Positions 16,914 to 25,708 of a DNA stretch of 64,000 nucleotides are shown piece after piece. The stretch lies in contig NZ_JARKMX010000008.1 in NCBI RefSeq assembly GCF_029360705.1, positions 1,301,949 through 1,365,948 on the forward strand, read 5' to 3'. The DNA comes from Paraflavitalea pollutisoli (GTDB lineage: Bacteria; Bacteroidota; Bacteroidia; Chitinophagales; Chitinophagaceae). Made by a program: the position numbers and the translations under genes. The number at the start of each line of letters is the position of its first letter. The first letter of the stretch is position 1. The notes below the pieces were generated by a model. The model searched no databases and was not told where the DNA came from. It saw only the letters and a list, made by a program, of their open reading frames with translations.

Positions 16914-18329
16914 ATGAAAACAGTTAATAGCGTTTATATCGACGGGAAATTTGAAACACCCCACGGAACAGAAAAAGCAGCCATCATCAGTCCGCTGGAT
17001 CGACAGCCCATCGCCAGCATCGTGTATGCAGACCAGACAGATACGGAGAAAGCCATCCAGGCAGCCTCCAAGGCATTGGTAACCTACAGCAAAACCACCG
17101 CCACGCAGAGGTCCCAATACTTGATCGCCATCCACGACGAGATCCTCAAGCGCATCGATGACCTCATCGACGTCACCATACGCGAGTATGGCGCACCGAG
17201 AGAACGGGCCAAATGGGCCAACCTCATCGCCGCCACGACCTTTGCCGACCAGGCAAAAGTGTTGGGAACATACGCGTTTACCACCACCGTCAACGAATCG
17301 ACGGTGATCAGAGAAGCAATCGGTGTAGCGGCCCTGTTCACGCCCTGGAATGCGACAGCCGGCGCCATCGCCTTAAAGGTAGCAGCGGCCCTGGCCGCAG
17401 GTTGCACGATTGTTTTAAAGCCCAGCGAGTTTTGTCCCTGGCAAGCGGAGATCATCATGGAATGCATCGATGCGGCAGGTTTGCCGGCTGGCGTCGTCAA
17501 CATGGTCAATGGCCATGGCGAAGTGATCACAGAAGCGATCATGCAAAGTGCTGCCGTCACCAAGATATCCTTTACCGGATCGACCCTGGTCGGAAAAATA
17601 CTGGCCAAAAGAGCCGTTGATACGATGAAGCGGCTGACGCTGGAGCTCGGTGGCAAATCGGCCAACATTATCCTGGAAGATGCAGACCTGTCCATAGCCA
17701 TCCCCATGGCCTTGCAAGCCGCCTTCATGAACAACGGACAGGCTTGTATAGCCGGCACCCGGTTGTTCATCCCCGCATCAAAGAAAGACGAAATAGAGGC
17801 TTTGCTGATCAAGGCAGCCGACACCTTCACGGTGGGTGATCCCCGGCAAGGCGATTTCAAACTGGGGCCACTGGCGAATCAACGGCAATACGACCGCATT
17901 CAGCAGTACATACAGATCGGCATCGACGAAGGTGCCACCTTACTGGCAGGCGGCCTGGGGCATCCCGAAGAACTCTCGGCAGGTTATTACGCAAAACCTA
18001 CCGTCTTTATTGGCGTAAACAACCAGATGCGCATTGCCCGCGAAGAGATCTTCGGACCCGTACTGTCGGTCATCACGTATAACAGCGAACAGGAAGCCAT
18101 CGACATGGCCAACGATTCCGACTATGGATTGATGGCCTATATCAGCTCCGGTAACCACACCCATGCCACCGAACTTGCGCGTGAGCTCAAATCAGGGCGC
18201 ATACTCATCAACACCCTGAAGCATGACCCGCTCGCACCCTTTGGTGGATATAAACATTCCGGTATCGGCCGGGAGAATGGCTTGATCGGGCTGGAAGAAT
18301 TTTTGGAGATCAAGACGGTGATTGGGTGA
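16914..18329 (+). CDS. NAD(P)-dependent aldehyde dehydrogenase
   Basis: 471 residues, the normal family length, no signal peptide. Catalytic residues are all present: the oxyanion Asn146 in FTPWNATAG, the cofactor Lys169 in TIVLKPSE, FTGSTLVGK of the Rossmann fold, Glu244 in LTLELGGK and nucleophile Cys278 in NNGQACIAG. EEIFGPV lies in the C-terminal half. It oxidises an aldehyde to an acid with NAD(P)+. The substrate is unknown; similarity to broad-specificity ALDH family members suggests detoxification. The gene is monocistronic, behind a possible operator. Confidence 0.93.
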   Translation: MKTVNSVYIDGKFETPHGTEKAAIISPLDRQPIASIVYADQTDTEKAIQAASKALVTYSKTTATQRSQYLIAIHDEILKRIDDLIDVTIREYGAPRERAKWANLIAATTFADQAKVLGTYAFTTTVNESTVIREAIGVAALFTPWNATAGAIALKVAAALAAGCTIVLKPSEFCPWQAEIIMECIDAAGLPAGVVNMVNGHGEVITEAIMQSAAVTKISFTGSTLVGKILAKRAVDTMKRLTLELGGKSANIILEDADLSIAIPMALQAAFMNNGQACIAGTRLFIPASKKDEIEALLIKAADTFTVGDPRQGDFKLGPLANQRQYDRIQQYIQIGIDEGATLLAGGLGHPEELSAGYYAKPTVFIGVNNQMRIAREEIFGPVLSVITYNSEQEAIDMANDSDYGLMAYISSGNHTHATELARELKSGRILINTLKHDPLAPFGGYKHSGIGRENGLIGLEEFLEIKTVIG

Positions 18330-18461
18330 ACCTGCTGTAAGTATAAGAAATTCAGGGGTTCGTACAAGCGCGAGCTTGCAGAATAGGCTAGTTTTGAGCT
18401 GCAACCCGGGGTGGGCATAAACACCAGGGACAAGACAACGCACCTTCCCTACTCCCGGCGC

Positions 18462-19490
18462 TCAACGATCAGTAAGCGGAATAGCTTGCAAGGAATGCCC
18501 CGTCAGCATGGTCAGCTTTTTCATGACAGCTTGCAAAGGTAAGTCGCGGGACACCGGACCAAAGTGGTAAGTACTTATCGAATCGGCCAATTTGTCGTCA
18601 ACGATTTGAACAGCATACCAACGCTCGATCTCGGTCTTGATGATAGACAGGGGCGCTTCGCTGAAATAAAAGGTATTTTTCCTGAAGCTCATTAAACTGC
18701 TTAAACTTGCCCGGATCCATTCAAATTGTCCAGCCACACTGACGCGCAAGACCTCCCCGGCTTTCAGCCTGGCAAACCTGGCGCCGTGCGCCACGGCTGC
18801 ATTGCCCGCTACCAGACCTATGATCGTTTTATCATCCCCTTCGACCTTTACCAGGAATTCGGCGGCCGTAGCCTCGATCACCAGCCCATTGGTGCTGACA
18901 GAGAGTTGACTCGTGGTGTCATTGGCAACAGAAAAATAGGCGGGCCCGGATAATTCAATGGCTTTTCGGTGCGCGTCCGGAGCAATAGGAACGCCCAATG
19001 TAGCATAGGGCTCCAGCAAAATGGTGGTGTGATCTGGCAACACGACCTGCACAGGATGGCGGGGCATGGTAGTAATTTTGTTGGTCAGTTCCGTATTGTA
19101 AGTAGTTGTATCCCAATGGCTGTATATAATTTGTCCTTGCACGTCGCGATACAATACAGAACTACCCTGCTGAGCCAGAATACCCGTATCAGACTTCCCA
19201 ATAGGCAAATGCACCCCATTGGCCAACTCGATCATGACAAGCGTATCTTTTCCGCCGGTCGACTTAAAGACCTGTACGGCTACGATCGCATGATTGTCGG
19301 GCAACTTACCATGGGGCCGATAAAACACCAATAGTAAAACGCCTGCGATGGCAAAGAGCACCGCGGGTATGACAAATACAGGCCACCGCCAACGTTTAAC
19401 TGTCCGTTGAGTTGGAGCAAGAGCGGCATCCGGGCGCAGCATTTCAAGCTCATCCGGTCGTTTTGGGGAGACATTTTCGTTCATAGGCAT
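18462..19490 (-). CDS. FecR-like membrane protein (FecR plus DUF4974), orphan
   Basis: 342 residues. A short cytoplasmic segment (~35 residues) precedes one transmembrane helix (~36-57, FVIPAVLFAIAGVLLLVFY). The periplasmic FecR domain (~130-240) includes VVLPDHTTILLEPYATLG and LVAGNAAVAHG. A DUF4974 C-terminal domain (~265-340, FYFSEAPLSIIKTEIERWY) follows. Normal FecR proteins are anti-sigma factors for ECF sigma factors that control SusC/TonB receptor genes. Here no sigma factor and no TonB receptor gene is adjacent, and the cytoplasmic segment is much shorter than the ~85-residue anti-sigma domain usually seen. A regulatory role is therefore uncertain. Confidence 0.82.
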   Translation of the reverse strand: MPMNENVSPKRPDELEMLRPDAALAPTQRTVKRWRWPVFVIPAVLFAIAGVLLLVFYRPHGKLPDNHAIVAVQVFKSTGGKDTLVMIELANGVHLPIGKSDTGILAQQGSSVLYRDVQGQIIYSHWDTTTYNTELTNKITTMPRHPVQVVLPDHTTILLEPYATLGVPIAPDAHRKAIELSGPAYFSVANDTTSQLSVSTNGLVIEATAAEFLVKVEGDDKTIIGLVAGNAAVAHGARFARLKAGEVLRVSVAGQFEWIRASLSSLMSFRKNTFYFSEAPLSIIKTEIERWYAVQIVDDKLADSISTYHFGPVSRDLPLQAVMKKLTMLTGHSLQAIPLTDR

Positions 19491-19576
19491 TAGCGCTGCC
19501 TATATACCGAGCAAATCACAAAAATTACTACAAAATGCGCACATTAAATTTTTACCCCCGACGTTTACGGGTGTAG

Positions 19577-19846
19577 CTATTGATTGTCCGTATTATGCAA
19601 AGACAAGCGCACAATACCATCGCTGATAGCTTTCAGATCGTGGGGAACGCCTTTGACAAGCGCGATGAGCATTCCTTGCTCAAGCCGGTGTTTTTTACCC
19701 TCCACGCCAAAATCAATGCTGCCAGCCAGCACTTGAACAGGTATGGGTTGAGACGCTGTGTGCTCCTTCAATTCTTGTCCCGCCTTGAAAGTTATCCTTA
19801 TTTCCCGCACCCAGGGACTATCAGCAACCGCCTTCAAACCTGCCAA
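19577..19846 (-). CDS. Small cupin-domain protein
   Basis: 89 residues forming a single cupin barrel: ITFKAGQELKEHTASQPIPVQVLAGS (first cupin motif, one His), GMLIALVKGVPHDLKAI (second motif) and VRLSLHN. No signal peptide. Such small cupins bind a metal and a small ligand and often act in stress or detoxification; no function is assigned. It is divergent from the broken PIG-L gene. Confidence 0.75.
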   Translation of the reverse strand: MAGLKAVADSPWVREIRITFKAGQELKEHTASQPIPVQVLAGSIDFGVEGKKHRLEQGMLIALVKGVPHDLKAISDGIVRLSLHNTDNQ

Positions 19847-20066
19847 TAAAAGTGTACAATTCGACTACTTTGTATTCCTGATTTACTTCATTGTACACAG
19901 GATTGCTAACTACTGCTGCGCACTTGACTATCATTCGCAGTATGGATGTTTTGGAATAGACAATTTCCGGCCAATAAAGCTTATGCTCATCCCATCCCTG
20001 TTTAATAAAACGATCTCTTCATACACTGCCTGGATACATTTCACATATTTTATATTTTCACAATTT

Positions 20067-20092
20067 CCCATCGGAACATTACCCATCGGAAC
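20067..20092 (+). repeat. Direct repeat just upstream of the PIG-L start codon
   Basis: CCCATCGGAAC occurs at 20067-20077 and again at 20082-20092, a 15 bp period, ending 2 bp before the ATG at 20095. It could be a regulator half-site pair or a chance duplication. Confidence 0.4.
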
Positions 20093-20094
20093 GA

Positions 20095-20792
20095 ATGGAC
20101 AATCAAGGGTCGATCCTTTTTGTCGGGGCACATCCAGACGATGAAACAGCCATCAGTGAAGTACTGCACAAATATGCCAGTTTGGGGAATAAAGTGGTTG
20201 TCATCATTGCAACCGACGCAAAGACGGTACAAGGGTTACGACAATTCCCGCCGGAGATTCATTAGGCAAGATGAGACAAGCAGAGACCATCTGCGGCTGC
20301 AAGAAACTGGGAGTAGAGCCTCCAATATTTCTCGGCATTGAAAGACTAGATACGAAAATCGGAACAGGTAAATACTTTAGAGAACATCAGCGATTCATGG
20401 ATTCATTAAGAGTAAGCATACCGTTAATGAACCCTGATATAATAATTACTGCCGGACCTGACGGCGACACCCATCATTCGGAACACATTGTCGTCGGCGC
20501 TACTGTGACAGAATTGCTACTTGCAGAAGGCTGGGTGGAAAAATATCCGCTATACCATTTCGCCTGGAAAAAAGGAATACAATCCGTGGAAGAGGGCGGT
20601 TATGTAAGCGATCAGTATTTCAATGTGAAAGTCAGTTATACCGCTGAGGATGAAAAAAAAGCAATAGAAGCGATGAATTGTTACCTAACCCAATACACCG
20701 GCGAAGAATTAAAACAAGAAACTGCCAATAAGTTGAAAGATAGCTCCAATACGATCTACTTTAGGAGATTTGTAGTGAAGAAAGGGGATTGA
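20095..20792 (+). pseudogene. PIG-L/LmbE-family deacetylase, interrupted by a frameshift
   Basis: The frame from the ATG at 20095 encodes ILFVGAHPDDE, the zinc-binding N-terminal signature of N-acetylglucosaminyl deacetylases, and continues to VVVIIATD before losing similarity and stopping near 20267. The family then continues in another frame: DGTRVTTIPAGDSLGKMRQAE, then GPDGDTHHSEH (the second metal/catalytic block), to a stop at 20792. The switch lies near 20216-20222 (GACGCAAAGAC) and is healed by one inserted base. Joined, it would be a ~232-residue protein, normal for the family. The region is more AT-rich than its surroundings. Either a real mutation or a base-calling error. Confidence 0.82.
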
Positions 20793-20852
20793 AGAACGAT
20801 TTTGAATAATAAGACACCCCTTAGACTCCACAAGGGAATTGCTACAAAAGAA

Positions 20853-20880
20853 AAAAGCAGCCTCTTACGAAACTGCTTTT
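20853..20880 (-). terminator. Bidirectional intrinsic terminator between PIG-L and tRNA-Pro
   Basis: AAAAGCAG (20853-20860) pairs with CTGCTTTT (20873-20880), with an A-rich run before the stem. It ends the minus-strand tRNA transcript 8 bp beyond the tRNA, and the plus-strand deacetylase. Confidence 0.8.
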
Positions 20881-20887
20881 CTAAAAG

Positions 20888-20961
20888 TCGGGACGACTAG
20901 ATTCGAACTAGCGACCCCTTGCACCCCATGCAAGTGCGCTACCGGGCTGCGCTACGTCCCG
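20888..20961 (-). tRNA. tRNA-Pro (anticodon GGG)
   Basis: Read on the minus strand: a 7 bp acceptor stem CGGGACG/CGTCCCG with discriminator A, a D-arm GCGC...GCGC, and an anticodon stem CTTGC/GCAAG with loop ATGGGGT, giving anticodon GGG. The T-arm is CTAG-type with TTCGAAT. 74 nt; CCA is not encoded. No integrase or duplicated 3' end is seen nearby, so it is not occupied by an integrated element in this window. Confidence 0.95.
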
Positions 20962-21101
20962 AAACTTATTTAGTTCCGAACTACTGGCCTAATCAGCAAG
21001 TAGTTACGATTGGGGGTGCAAATGTAACCCAAATTTTTATATTTCAAGAAAATAGGAGAATTTTTTCGCGATATTTTTTCGCAAGACGCTCTGATTCAGG
21101 C

Positions 21102-22004
21102 CTATGGCCTTACCATACTATCCACCCCACGTCTCGCTTCTTCCACGCCTACATACTGCAGGCACTCGGCTTTCAAGGCATAGACCAGGTTCTTTGTTGT
21201 TAGTATACCACCCTCCTGCACCACGGGTATATATAGAACTTGCTTCAAAGAATCGTACACGATCAATTGCTGGTCGTCGCCGCGCTGCTCATCATATTGC
21301 GTCATATCATAACTCACATCGATACTGTTCAACCGGCCAGACCTTGTTTTGAACACCTGTACCGTGTCGATCAGTTTCCCCTCATCGATCGTGAACGCCT
21401 TGACCAATTGACCACGCAGGCTTGTGGAATAAACCCCATGTGACACCGCCAGGTAATGCGGCTTATCGTTTATAGTGACGGTATAGATGCGCGAAGTCCA
21501 GCCACCGGGATCGCCCTCGCCATCAGGCACAGGCTTCGTCGCATGTACACCGTCATTCCCCTTCCACTGATACACGGCGTCAAAATTATGCATGGTGCCA
21601 CCCGTCCAGTTATCCCAGGAATAGATGCGGAATTGGCCATCAGCAGCAGTAACGATGGAAACCTGTGCCGAATCCTGCAGCCTATTAAAAGGGTAAGTGA
21701 TACTCGCAGCATTCGACGACGTAAGGCTATCCATCCATTGGCGAAAAACGCCTGCGGGATAACCCAGACTATCCGGATCAATAGCCTTGTCATTAGCCAG
21801 ATTGTCGTACTGGCGGATCAGCAATTGCTCGGCAGCAGCCAGATCATGCACCGGAAAAGTCTGACCGGCAACAACTGCCACCGGAGCAGGGGCCACCTTA
21901 GCGGAGTCTGAGGAGGCGCAGCCACCAAAGGCCAGCAAAGCACTGCAACCAACAAAACAAACGATCGTCTTCTTGATAGTCATCATCCAATCAGTTTTTC
22001 CCAT
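21102..22004 (-). CDS. Hypothetical lipoprotein
   Basis: 300 codons from 22004; ATGs at 21986 and 21983 are alternative starts. A signal sequence ends in the lipobox LAFGGC (Cys29), so it is an outer-membrane or periplasmic lipoprotein. The mature part is rich in beta-strands, with recurring patterns such as GQFRIYSWDN, SRIYTVTINDKPHYL and QLIVYDSLKQVLYIPVV that suggest a propeller or beta-sandwich fold. No enzyme motif is recognised. It stands alone downstream of a divergent promoter region. Confidence 0.65.
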   Translation of the reverse strand: MGKTDWMMTIKKTIVCFVGCSALLAFGGCASSDSAKVAPAPVAVVAGQTFPVHDLAAAEQLLIRQYDNLANDKAIDPDSLGYPAGVFRQWMDSLTSSNAASITYPFNRLQDSAQVSIVTAADGQFRIYSWDNWTGGTMHNFDAVYQWKGNDGVHATKPVPDGEGDPGGWTSRIYTVTINDKPHYLAVSHGVYSTSLRGQLVKAFTIDEGKLIDTVQVFKTRSGRLNSIDVSYDMTQYDEQRGDDQQLIVYDSLKQVLYIPVVQEGGILTTKNLVYALKAECLQYVGVEEARRGVDSMVRP

Positions 22005-22335
22005 TAAATAATATTAGTCAGTTCATATTGTCATGCTCCGCCAGAAAAATAATAAAAATCCACCACACCGTATAGCCCTCCCACGAATACAAGTGCCCAA
22101 CGTCGCGCTTACACGAAATAAAGTGGCAAATGCGAAGGATAATACCACGCAAAACGCAGCAATCCAAAATATTTCGACCACGCGAAACCCTGACCAGCAC
22201 ACATTTTCCCGCGCCCCCCCTCTACCAGGCACATCACTCCTGCACACAGGGTACAGCTTTTGGATGACCACCACGTCAACATCATTTTCGCTCCTTCCCA
22301 ACAGCAGGGAGCTAATATCAACTCAACAAAGTAGT
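22005..22335. other. Divergent intergenic region
   Basis: 331 bp between the lipoprotein (minus) and cupin (plus) genes. The frame of the cupin gene remains open here, but it reads basic and low-complexity and precedes a clean signal peptide, so I treat it as non-coding. No clear promoter box or hairpin stands out. Confidence 0.5.
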
Positions 22336-22764
22336 ATGAAAAAGTTTGCAATCAGTCTGACAGCCTTGCTAACGGCTTTTACCCTCACCACAAAAGCCCA
22401 GCACGGTGGCAATGCAGGCCACGAACCCACCAAAAATCCACCGAAGATCCTCTTCAACAAACAACTCCCCACCAACCTGCCCAAAGAGCAGGTCGAGGTA
22501 GCCTATGTTGTATATGCACCCGGCGAAATTTCTAAACCACACCGGCATCCCATGGCCGTTGTCGGTTACGTACTGGAAGGCGATATCGAAGTGACTTTTG
22601 AAGGCGTAAAAAAGACCTACCACCAGGGAGATGTGTTCTGGGAAGAACCAGGCGGCCTCCACAACCAAACCAGGAACCTGAGCAATACCAAAGCAGTGAA
22701 GCTGGCAGTTTTCCTCGTAGGGGCCAAAGGAAGCCCCCTGCTCGTGCCCGAAAAGTCCAAATAA
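22336..22764 (+). CDS. Exported cupin-domain protein
   Basis: 142 residues from the ATG at 22336, chosen because it opens a signal peptide (MKKFAISLTALLTAFTLTTKAQ). The single cupin domain has the metal-binding motif ISKPHRHPMAVVGYVLEG (HxH), EVTFEG, GDVFWEEPGGLHNQTRN and LAVFLVGAKG. It is probably periplasmic. Similar proteins are annotated only as cupins; the ligand is unknown. A hairpin 26 bp after the stop probably marks the transcript end. Confidence 0.85.
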   Translation: MKKFAISLTALLTAFTLTTKAQHGGNAGHEPTKNPPKILFNKQLPTNLPKEQVEVAYVVYAPGEISKPHRHPMAVVGYVLEGDIEVTFEGVKKTYHQGDVFWEEPGGLHNQTRNLSNTKAVKLAVFLVGAKGSPLLVPEKSK

Positions 22765-22789
22765 TAGCAACCGAATGGCTACCTCCTGT

Positions 22790-22822
22790 CTACCCCGTAG
22801 CTGCTCCATAGCTACCGGGTAG
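22790..22822 (+). terminator. Hairpin after the cupin gene
   Basis: CTACCCCGTAGC (22790-22801) and GCTACCGGGTAG (22811-22822) form a 12 bp stem with one mismatch around a 9-nt loop. There is no T-run, so termination is possible but not certain. Confidence 0.5.
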
Positions 22823-22837
22823 ATGGGGCGTACCGGC

Positions 22838-22892
22838 CGGTAGTCAACGCCAGGTCAACCCCGGGTCAACTCCAGGTCAACCCCATGTCGGG
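22838..22892. repeat. 11-bp tandem repeat array in intergenic region
   Basis: Units of 11 bp: CGGTAGTCAAC, GCCAGGTCAAC, CCCGGGTCAAC, TCCAGGTCAAC, then a degenerate CCCATGTCGGG. The core is GTCAAC. The 305 bp gap (22765-23069) otherwise holds only the hairpin at 22790. Confidence 0.7.
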
Positions 22893-23069
22893 AACCATCA
22901 AATGCAGGAGGGACGCGGGTTTAGATGCTCCCGCAGCGGCATAACCAATCCCATGGCGGGTTTGATCAAATGGAAGAAAGTAGAAAATCGCCATTTCATA
23001 CAGTAAACCACCCTGAGAATGAGCGGTATAGCAATATACAGTTTCCGGAAGGCGATTCCTAATAAAAGA

Positions 23070-23645
23070 TCATTTCGGGCGGTAATGCATCGCCACGATG
23101 CCGCAAGCGAAAGGCACCGCCTCTACCAGCTGCAGTGGCCGCTGGCCACCCGCTTCCTTGAAGATCGGCATCCCCGCCCCGATCGCCGAAGGATTCACCA
23201 GCAGGAAATACTCATCGATCAGGTTATGGCGCACCAGCGACGATACGAATCGCGCCCCGCCACAGGCATAGATCGATCCACCTGCCTGCTGTTTCAACTG
23301 TCTCACCTCGTCACCAATCCCACCCTTGGCCAGCGTCGTATTGGCCCAGGGCGATTGCTCCATACTGTGCGTAAACACCACCTTGGGCGTATCCGTAAAG
23401 ATGCGTCCACCCTCATGCTCCGCATGCGTCGGATCGGCCGCCACGCCAGCCCAGTAAGGAATAAATCCCTCCGCCAGCTTGCGACCCAGCACGATCGTAT
23501 CGATGTCAGCCACGATACGGCCTACATACTGGTTCAGGTCGGCCGACCAATCCGTCACCATCCAATCCATTTCGCCGTTCGGACCAGCCACAAAACCATC
23601 CAGGCTGATCTGCATTTGTAATTTGAGCTTGCGCATACGGATCAT
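23070..23645 (-). CDS. Dihydrofolate-reductase-family (RibD C-terminal-like) reductase
   Basis: 191 codons from 23645; the ATG at 23636 is an equally good start. The fold is that of RibD C-terminal/DHFR-like proteins: LQMQISLDGFVAGPNGEMDWM, DTIVLGRKLAEGFI, KVVFTHSM, and IYACGGARFVSSL (the NADPH-binding loop), ending GGQRPLQLVEA. These stand-alone proteins are NADPH-dependent reductases of unknown substrate; they do not replace FolA. It is last in a leftward set with a FAD monooxygenase (89 bp upstream) and an HTH regulator, probably one transcript. Confidence 0.85.
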   Translation of the reverse strand: MIRMRKLKLQMQISLDGFVAGPNGEMDWMVTDWSADLNQYVGRIVADIDTIVLGRKLAEGFIPYWAGVAADPTHAEHEGGRIFTDTPKVVFTHSMEQSPWANTTLAKGGIGDEVRQLKQQAGGSIYACGGARFVSSLVRHNLIDEYFLLVNPSAIGAGMPIFKEAGGQRPLQLVEAVPFACGIVAMHYRPK

Positions 23646-23734
23646 TTTACGTAGCTACAAACATACAGGGCAACAAACATTCACGACACACCCAAATACG
23701 ACTTTCGCAGGGGGCAATTGCGGCCCCGGTGATG

Positions 23735-24904
23735 TTACGCTCCCTTCATCATACCCACCAGGTAGGCCAGCGCCCCCTCCGCATGCAACGCGTCCGTTTG
23801 CGCCAGGGTAAGCGCTGCCGTAGCAGACGCACGGGCGCGCATCGCTACCTCATATTGTTCGATGGCGGTACGGGTATCGGAAAAGCGTTCCTCCGCCAGG
23901 CAGTTGCAAAGCTCCAGCGCATCCAGCATCGCCATATTCACCCCCTCGCCGGCATAAGGCGGCATCAAATGCGCTGCATCGCCCAACAGGGTGATGTTCG
24001 CTTGAGCGTCCCACACCTGGTCCAGCGGCATACAGTATTGCGGCCTCACCACGAAATGCACCTGGTCATTGTCAAACAGTTCATACCATACCGGCGACCA
24101 CTGAGGGAACTCCCGCTTAAACCAGGCCAACACTTCGTGCCGATTACTATAGTCAATGCCTGATCTCGTAACCCAATCCGCCGGCATACGGCAACCGGTA
24201 TAGAACGATAGGCTACCATCCCCCTTCGCACTCAGGATCAAAGTTTGCTGGTGCCCCATCGCAAACAATTTACCACCCACCACCAGCTCGTGCCAATAAG
24301 GGGCCTGCGTGGCAGCCTCATACACCGATCCTTCCACCACCGTATATCCGGAATAGAAGGGACCAATCGAAGTAACATACGGCCTGATCTTGCTGTTGGC
24401 CCCATCTGCCCCGATCACGATATCGGCATACACCGCTTCCCCTTGTTGAAAGTGGATCATCCAGCCATCTCCAAAAGGCGTTAACGCCTTGAAGTTACAG
24501 TCCCATACCACCGTACCAGGCTGCAGGGAGTCCAACAGGATATCCCGCAACGGACCCCGATCGATCTCCGGCCGGAAATGGGCCGAATCAAAGGCCGCAT
24601 CTTCCTTGACGGCATGATCATCAAACACCAACTCGCCCTGCGCGTTGGCAATACGCATCCTGTCGGCCCCGGGGCGGTAATTGGCTTTGAAAGCATCCAG
24701 CAGGCCTGCCGCTTCCAACGCACGCAGTCCCGATTCCTGGTGCAGGTCGAGCGTAGCGCCCTGCACCCGCACCTGCCGGCTGGCATCGCGTTCATACACC
24801 TGTACCGATACACCTTGTTGCTGAAGCAGGCGGGCCAGGGTAAGGCCGCCAGGACCACCACCAATGATGGCAATTTGTTTAGTACGAATAGCTGTCATAA
24901 TCAT
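23735..24904 (-). CDS. FAD-dependent monooxygenase, TetX-like
   Basis: 389 residues. The Rossmann motif IAIIGGGPGGLTLARLLQQ binds FAD. YERD, then GATLDLHQESGLRALEAAGL, match the Tet(X) group of class A flavoprotein monooxygenases. The second FAD motif is GDAAHLMPPYAGEGVNMAMLD. Length matches Tet(X) (388 residues). The family hydroxylates aromatic or polyketide substrates; Tet(X) itself inactivates tetracyclines. Substrate residues cannot be judged from motif reading, so drug resistance is not claimed. Cytoplasmic. It follows an HTH regulator by 18 bp, so regulator and enzyme are probably cotranscribed. Confidence 0.88.
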   Translation of the reverse strand: MIMTAIRTKQIAIIGGGPGGLTLARLLQQQGVSVQVYERDASRQVRVQGATLDLHQESGLRALEAAGLLDAFKANYRPGADRMRIANAQGELVFDDHAVKEDAAFDSAHFRPEIDRGPLRDILLDSLQPGTVVWDCNFKALTPFGDGWMIHFQQGEAVYADIVIGADGANSKIRPYVTSIGPFYSGYTVVEGSVYEAATQAPYWHELVVGGKLFAMGHQQTLILSAKGDGSLSFYTGCRMPADWVTRSGIDYSNRHEVLAWFKREFPQWSPVWYELFDNDQVHFVVRPQYCMPLDQVWDAQANITLLGDAAHLMPPYAGEGVNMAMLDALELCNCLAEERFSDTRTAIEQYEVAMRARASATAALTLAQTDALHAEGALAYLVGMMKGA

Positions 24905-24922
24905 TCGATTGATGACACAAAG

Positions 24923-25681
24923 CTAGGAACGTGGCAGGGTGCTGAATTGAATAAATCGGCCGTTTTGATTCTTGTACAAGGCACGGGGCGTTACCCCGGC
25001 AAACTTCTTGACCTCGCGGATAAAATGGGCCTGGTCGGCAAAATGGTCCTCGGGGAATAATTTACCGGCGGCGATCTGTGGAAAGGATGCACGGAAACGG
25101 AGAATACTGGCATAGGCCTTCAGCGATAGCCCGAATTGCTGGTTGAAATAGCGATTGATCTGCCGGGCACTCCAATATACTTTGTCTGCCAGCTCCTGCA
25201 CCGTGATGGCCCCCTGCGAGGCATACAGCAAGGCAAACAGCTCCAGCTTGCGGTTATCAGGCGTAGCCGGTAAGGCATCACCGATCAACCCGAATGCCTG
25301 TTCACAAAACCCATCGAAGTCGGCCAGCGCCGCCTCGCCCAGCCCCCAATAATCATCCGGCATCACAGCCGCCGAATGAAGGATCGGCGTAATGGAAGTA
25401 CGCAACACATACTCCACCGCCGGCAACCGGAAACTGACCGCAAACAGCGTTGCACCCGGCGCCAGCACCGTTTGGGAGGCGTTACTGTCGATACCCAGCA
25501 AAAGAACATGAAAGGGCTCGTTGGCAGACCGCGCAAACATCAGGTCTACCCGCCCATCGGGCAATACCACCACCTGCTTCGCGTGGCCGGCCCGGTTCAC
25601 CAGCATCCAGCAACTCTCCACATATGGGGCGAGCGCAGCCGGCGGCGGCACAATCTTGTACAACAGGTCGGGATCTTCCAT
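24923..25681 (-). CDS. AraC-type helix-turn-helix regulator
   Basis: 252 residues from the ATG at 25681. The upstream start at 25708 is unlikely because it would lie within the terminator of the gene before it. The N-terminal ~150 residues form a DUF6597-like sensor (VPPPAALAPYVESCWML, VVVLPDGRVDLMF). The AraC HTH follows: AITVQELADKVYWSARQINRYFNQQFGLSLKAY and HFADQAHFIREVKKFAGVTPRALY. It is 18 bp upstream of the TetX-like gene, suggesting that it senses that enzyme's substrate. Confidence 0.85.
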   Translation of the reverse strand: MEDPDLLYKIVPPPAALAPYVESCWMLVNRAGHAKQVVVLPDGRVDLMFARSANEPFHVLLLGIDSNASQTVLAPGATLFAVSFRLPAVEYVLRTSITPILHSAAVMPDDYWGLGEAALADFDGFCEQAFGLIGDALPATPDNRKLELFALLYASQGAITVQELADKVYWSARQINRYFNQQFGLSLKAYASILRFRASFPQIAAGKLFPEDHFADQAHFIREVKKFAGVTPRALYKNQNGRFIQFSTLPRS

Positions 25682-25708
25682 CGCCCTGCAAATTAGCCGA
25701 AATGGCAC

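Noticed and set aside
19931-20131. A 66-codon minus-strand frame between the cupin and PIG-L genes
   Set aside because: It overlaps the PIG-L start and the direct repeats and shows no recognisable features.
20888-20961. tRNA-Pro as an integration site for a mobile element
   Set aside because: No integrase gene and no second copy of the tRNA 3' end is visible on either side.
22033-22335. Upstream extension of the cupin gene
   Set aside because: The frame is open but reads as basic low-complexity sequence in front of a clean signal peptide that begins at 22336.
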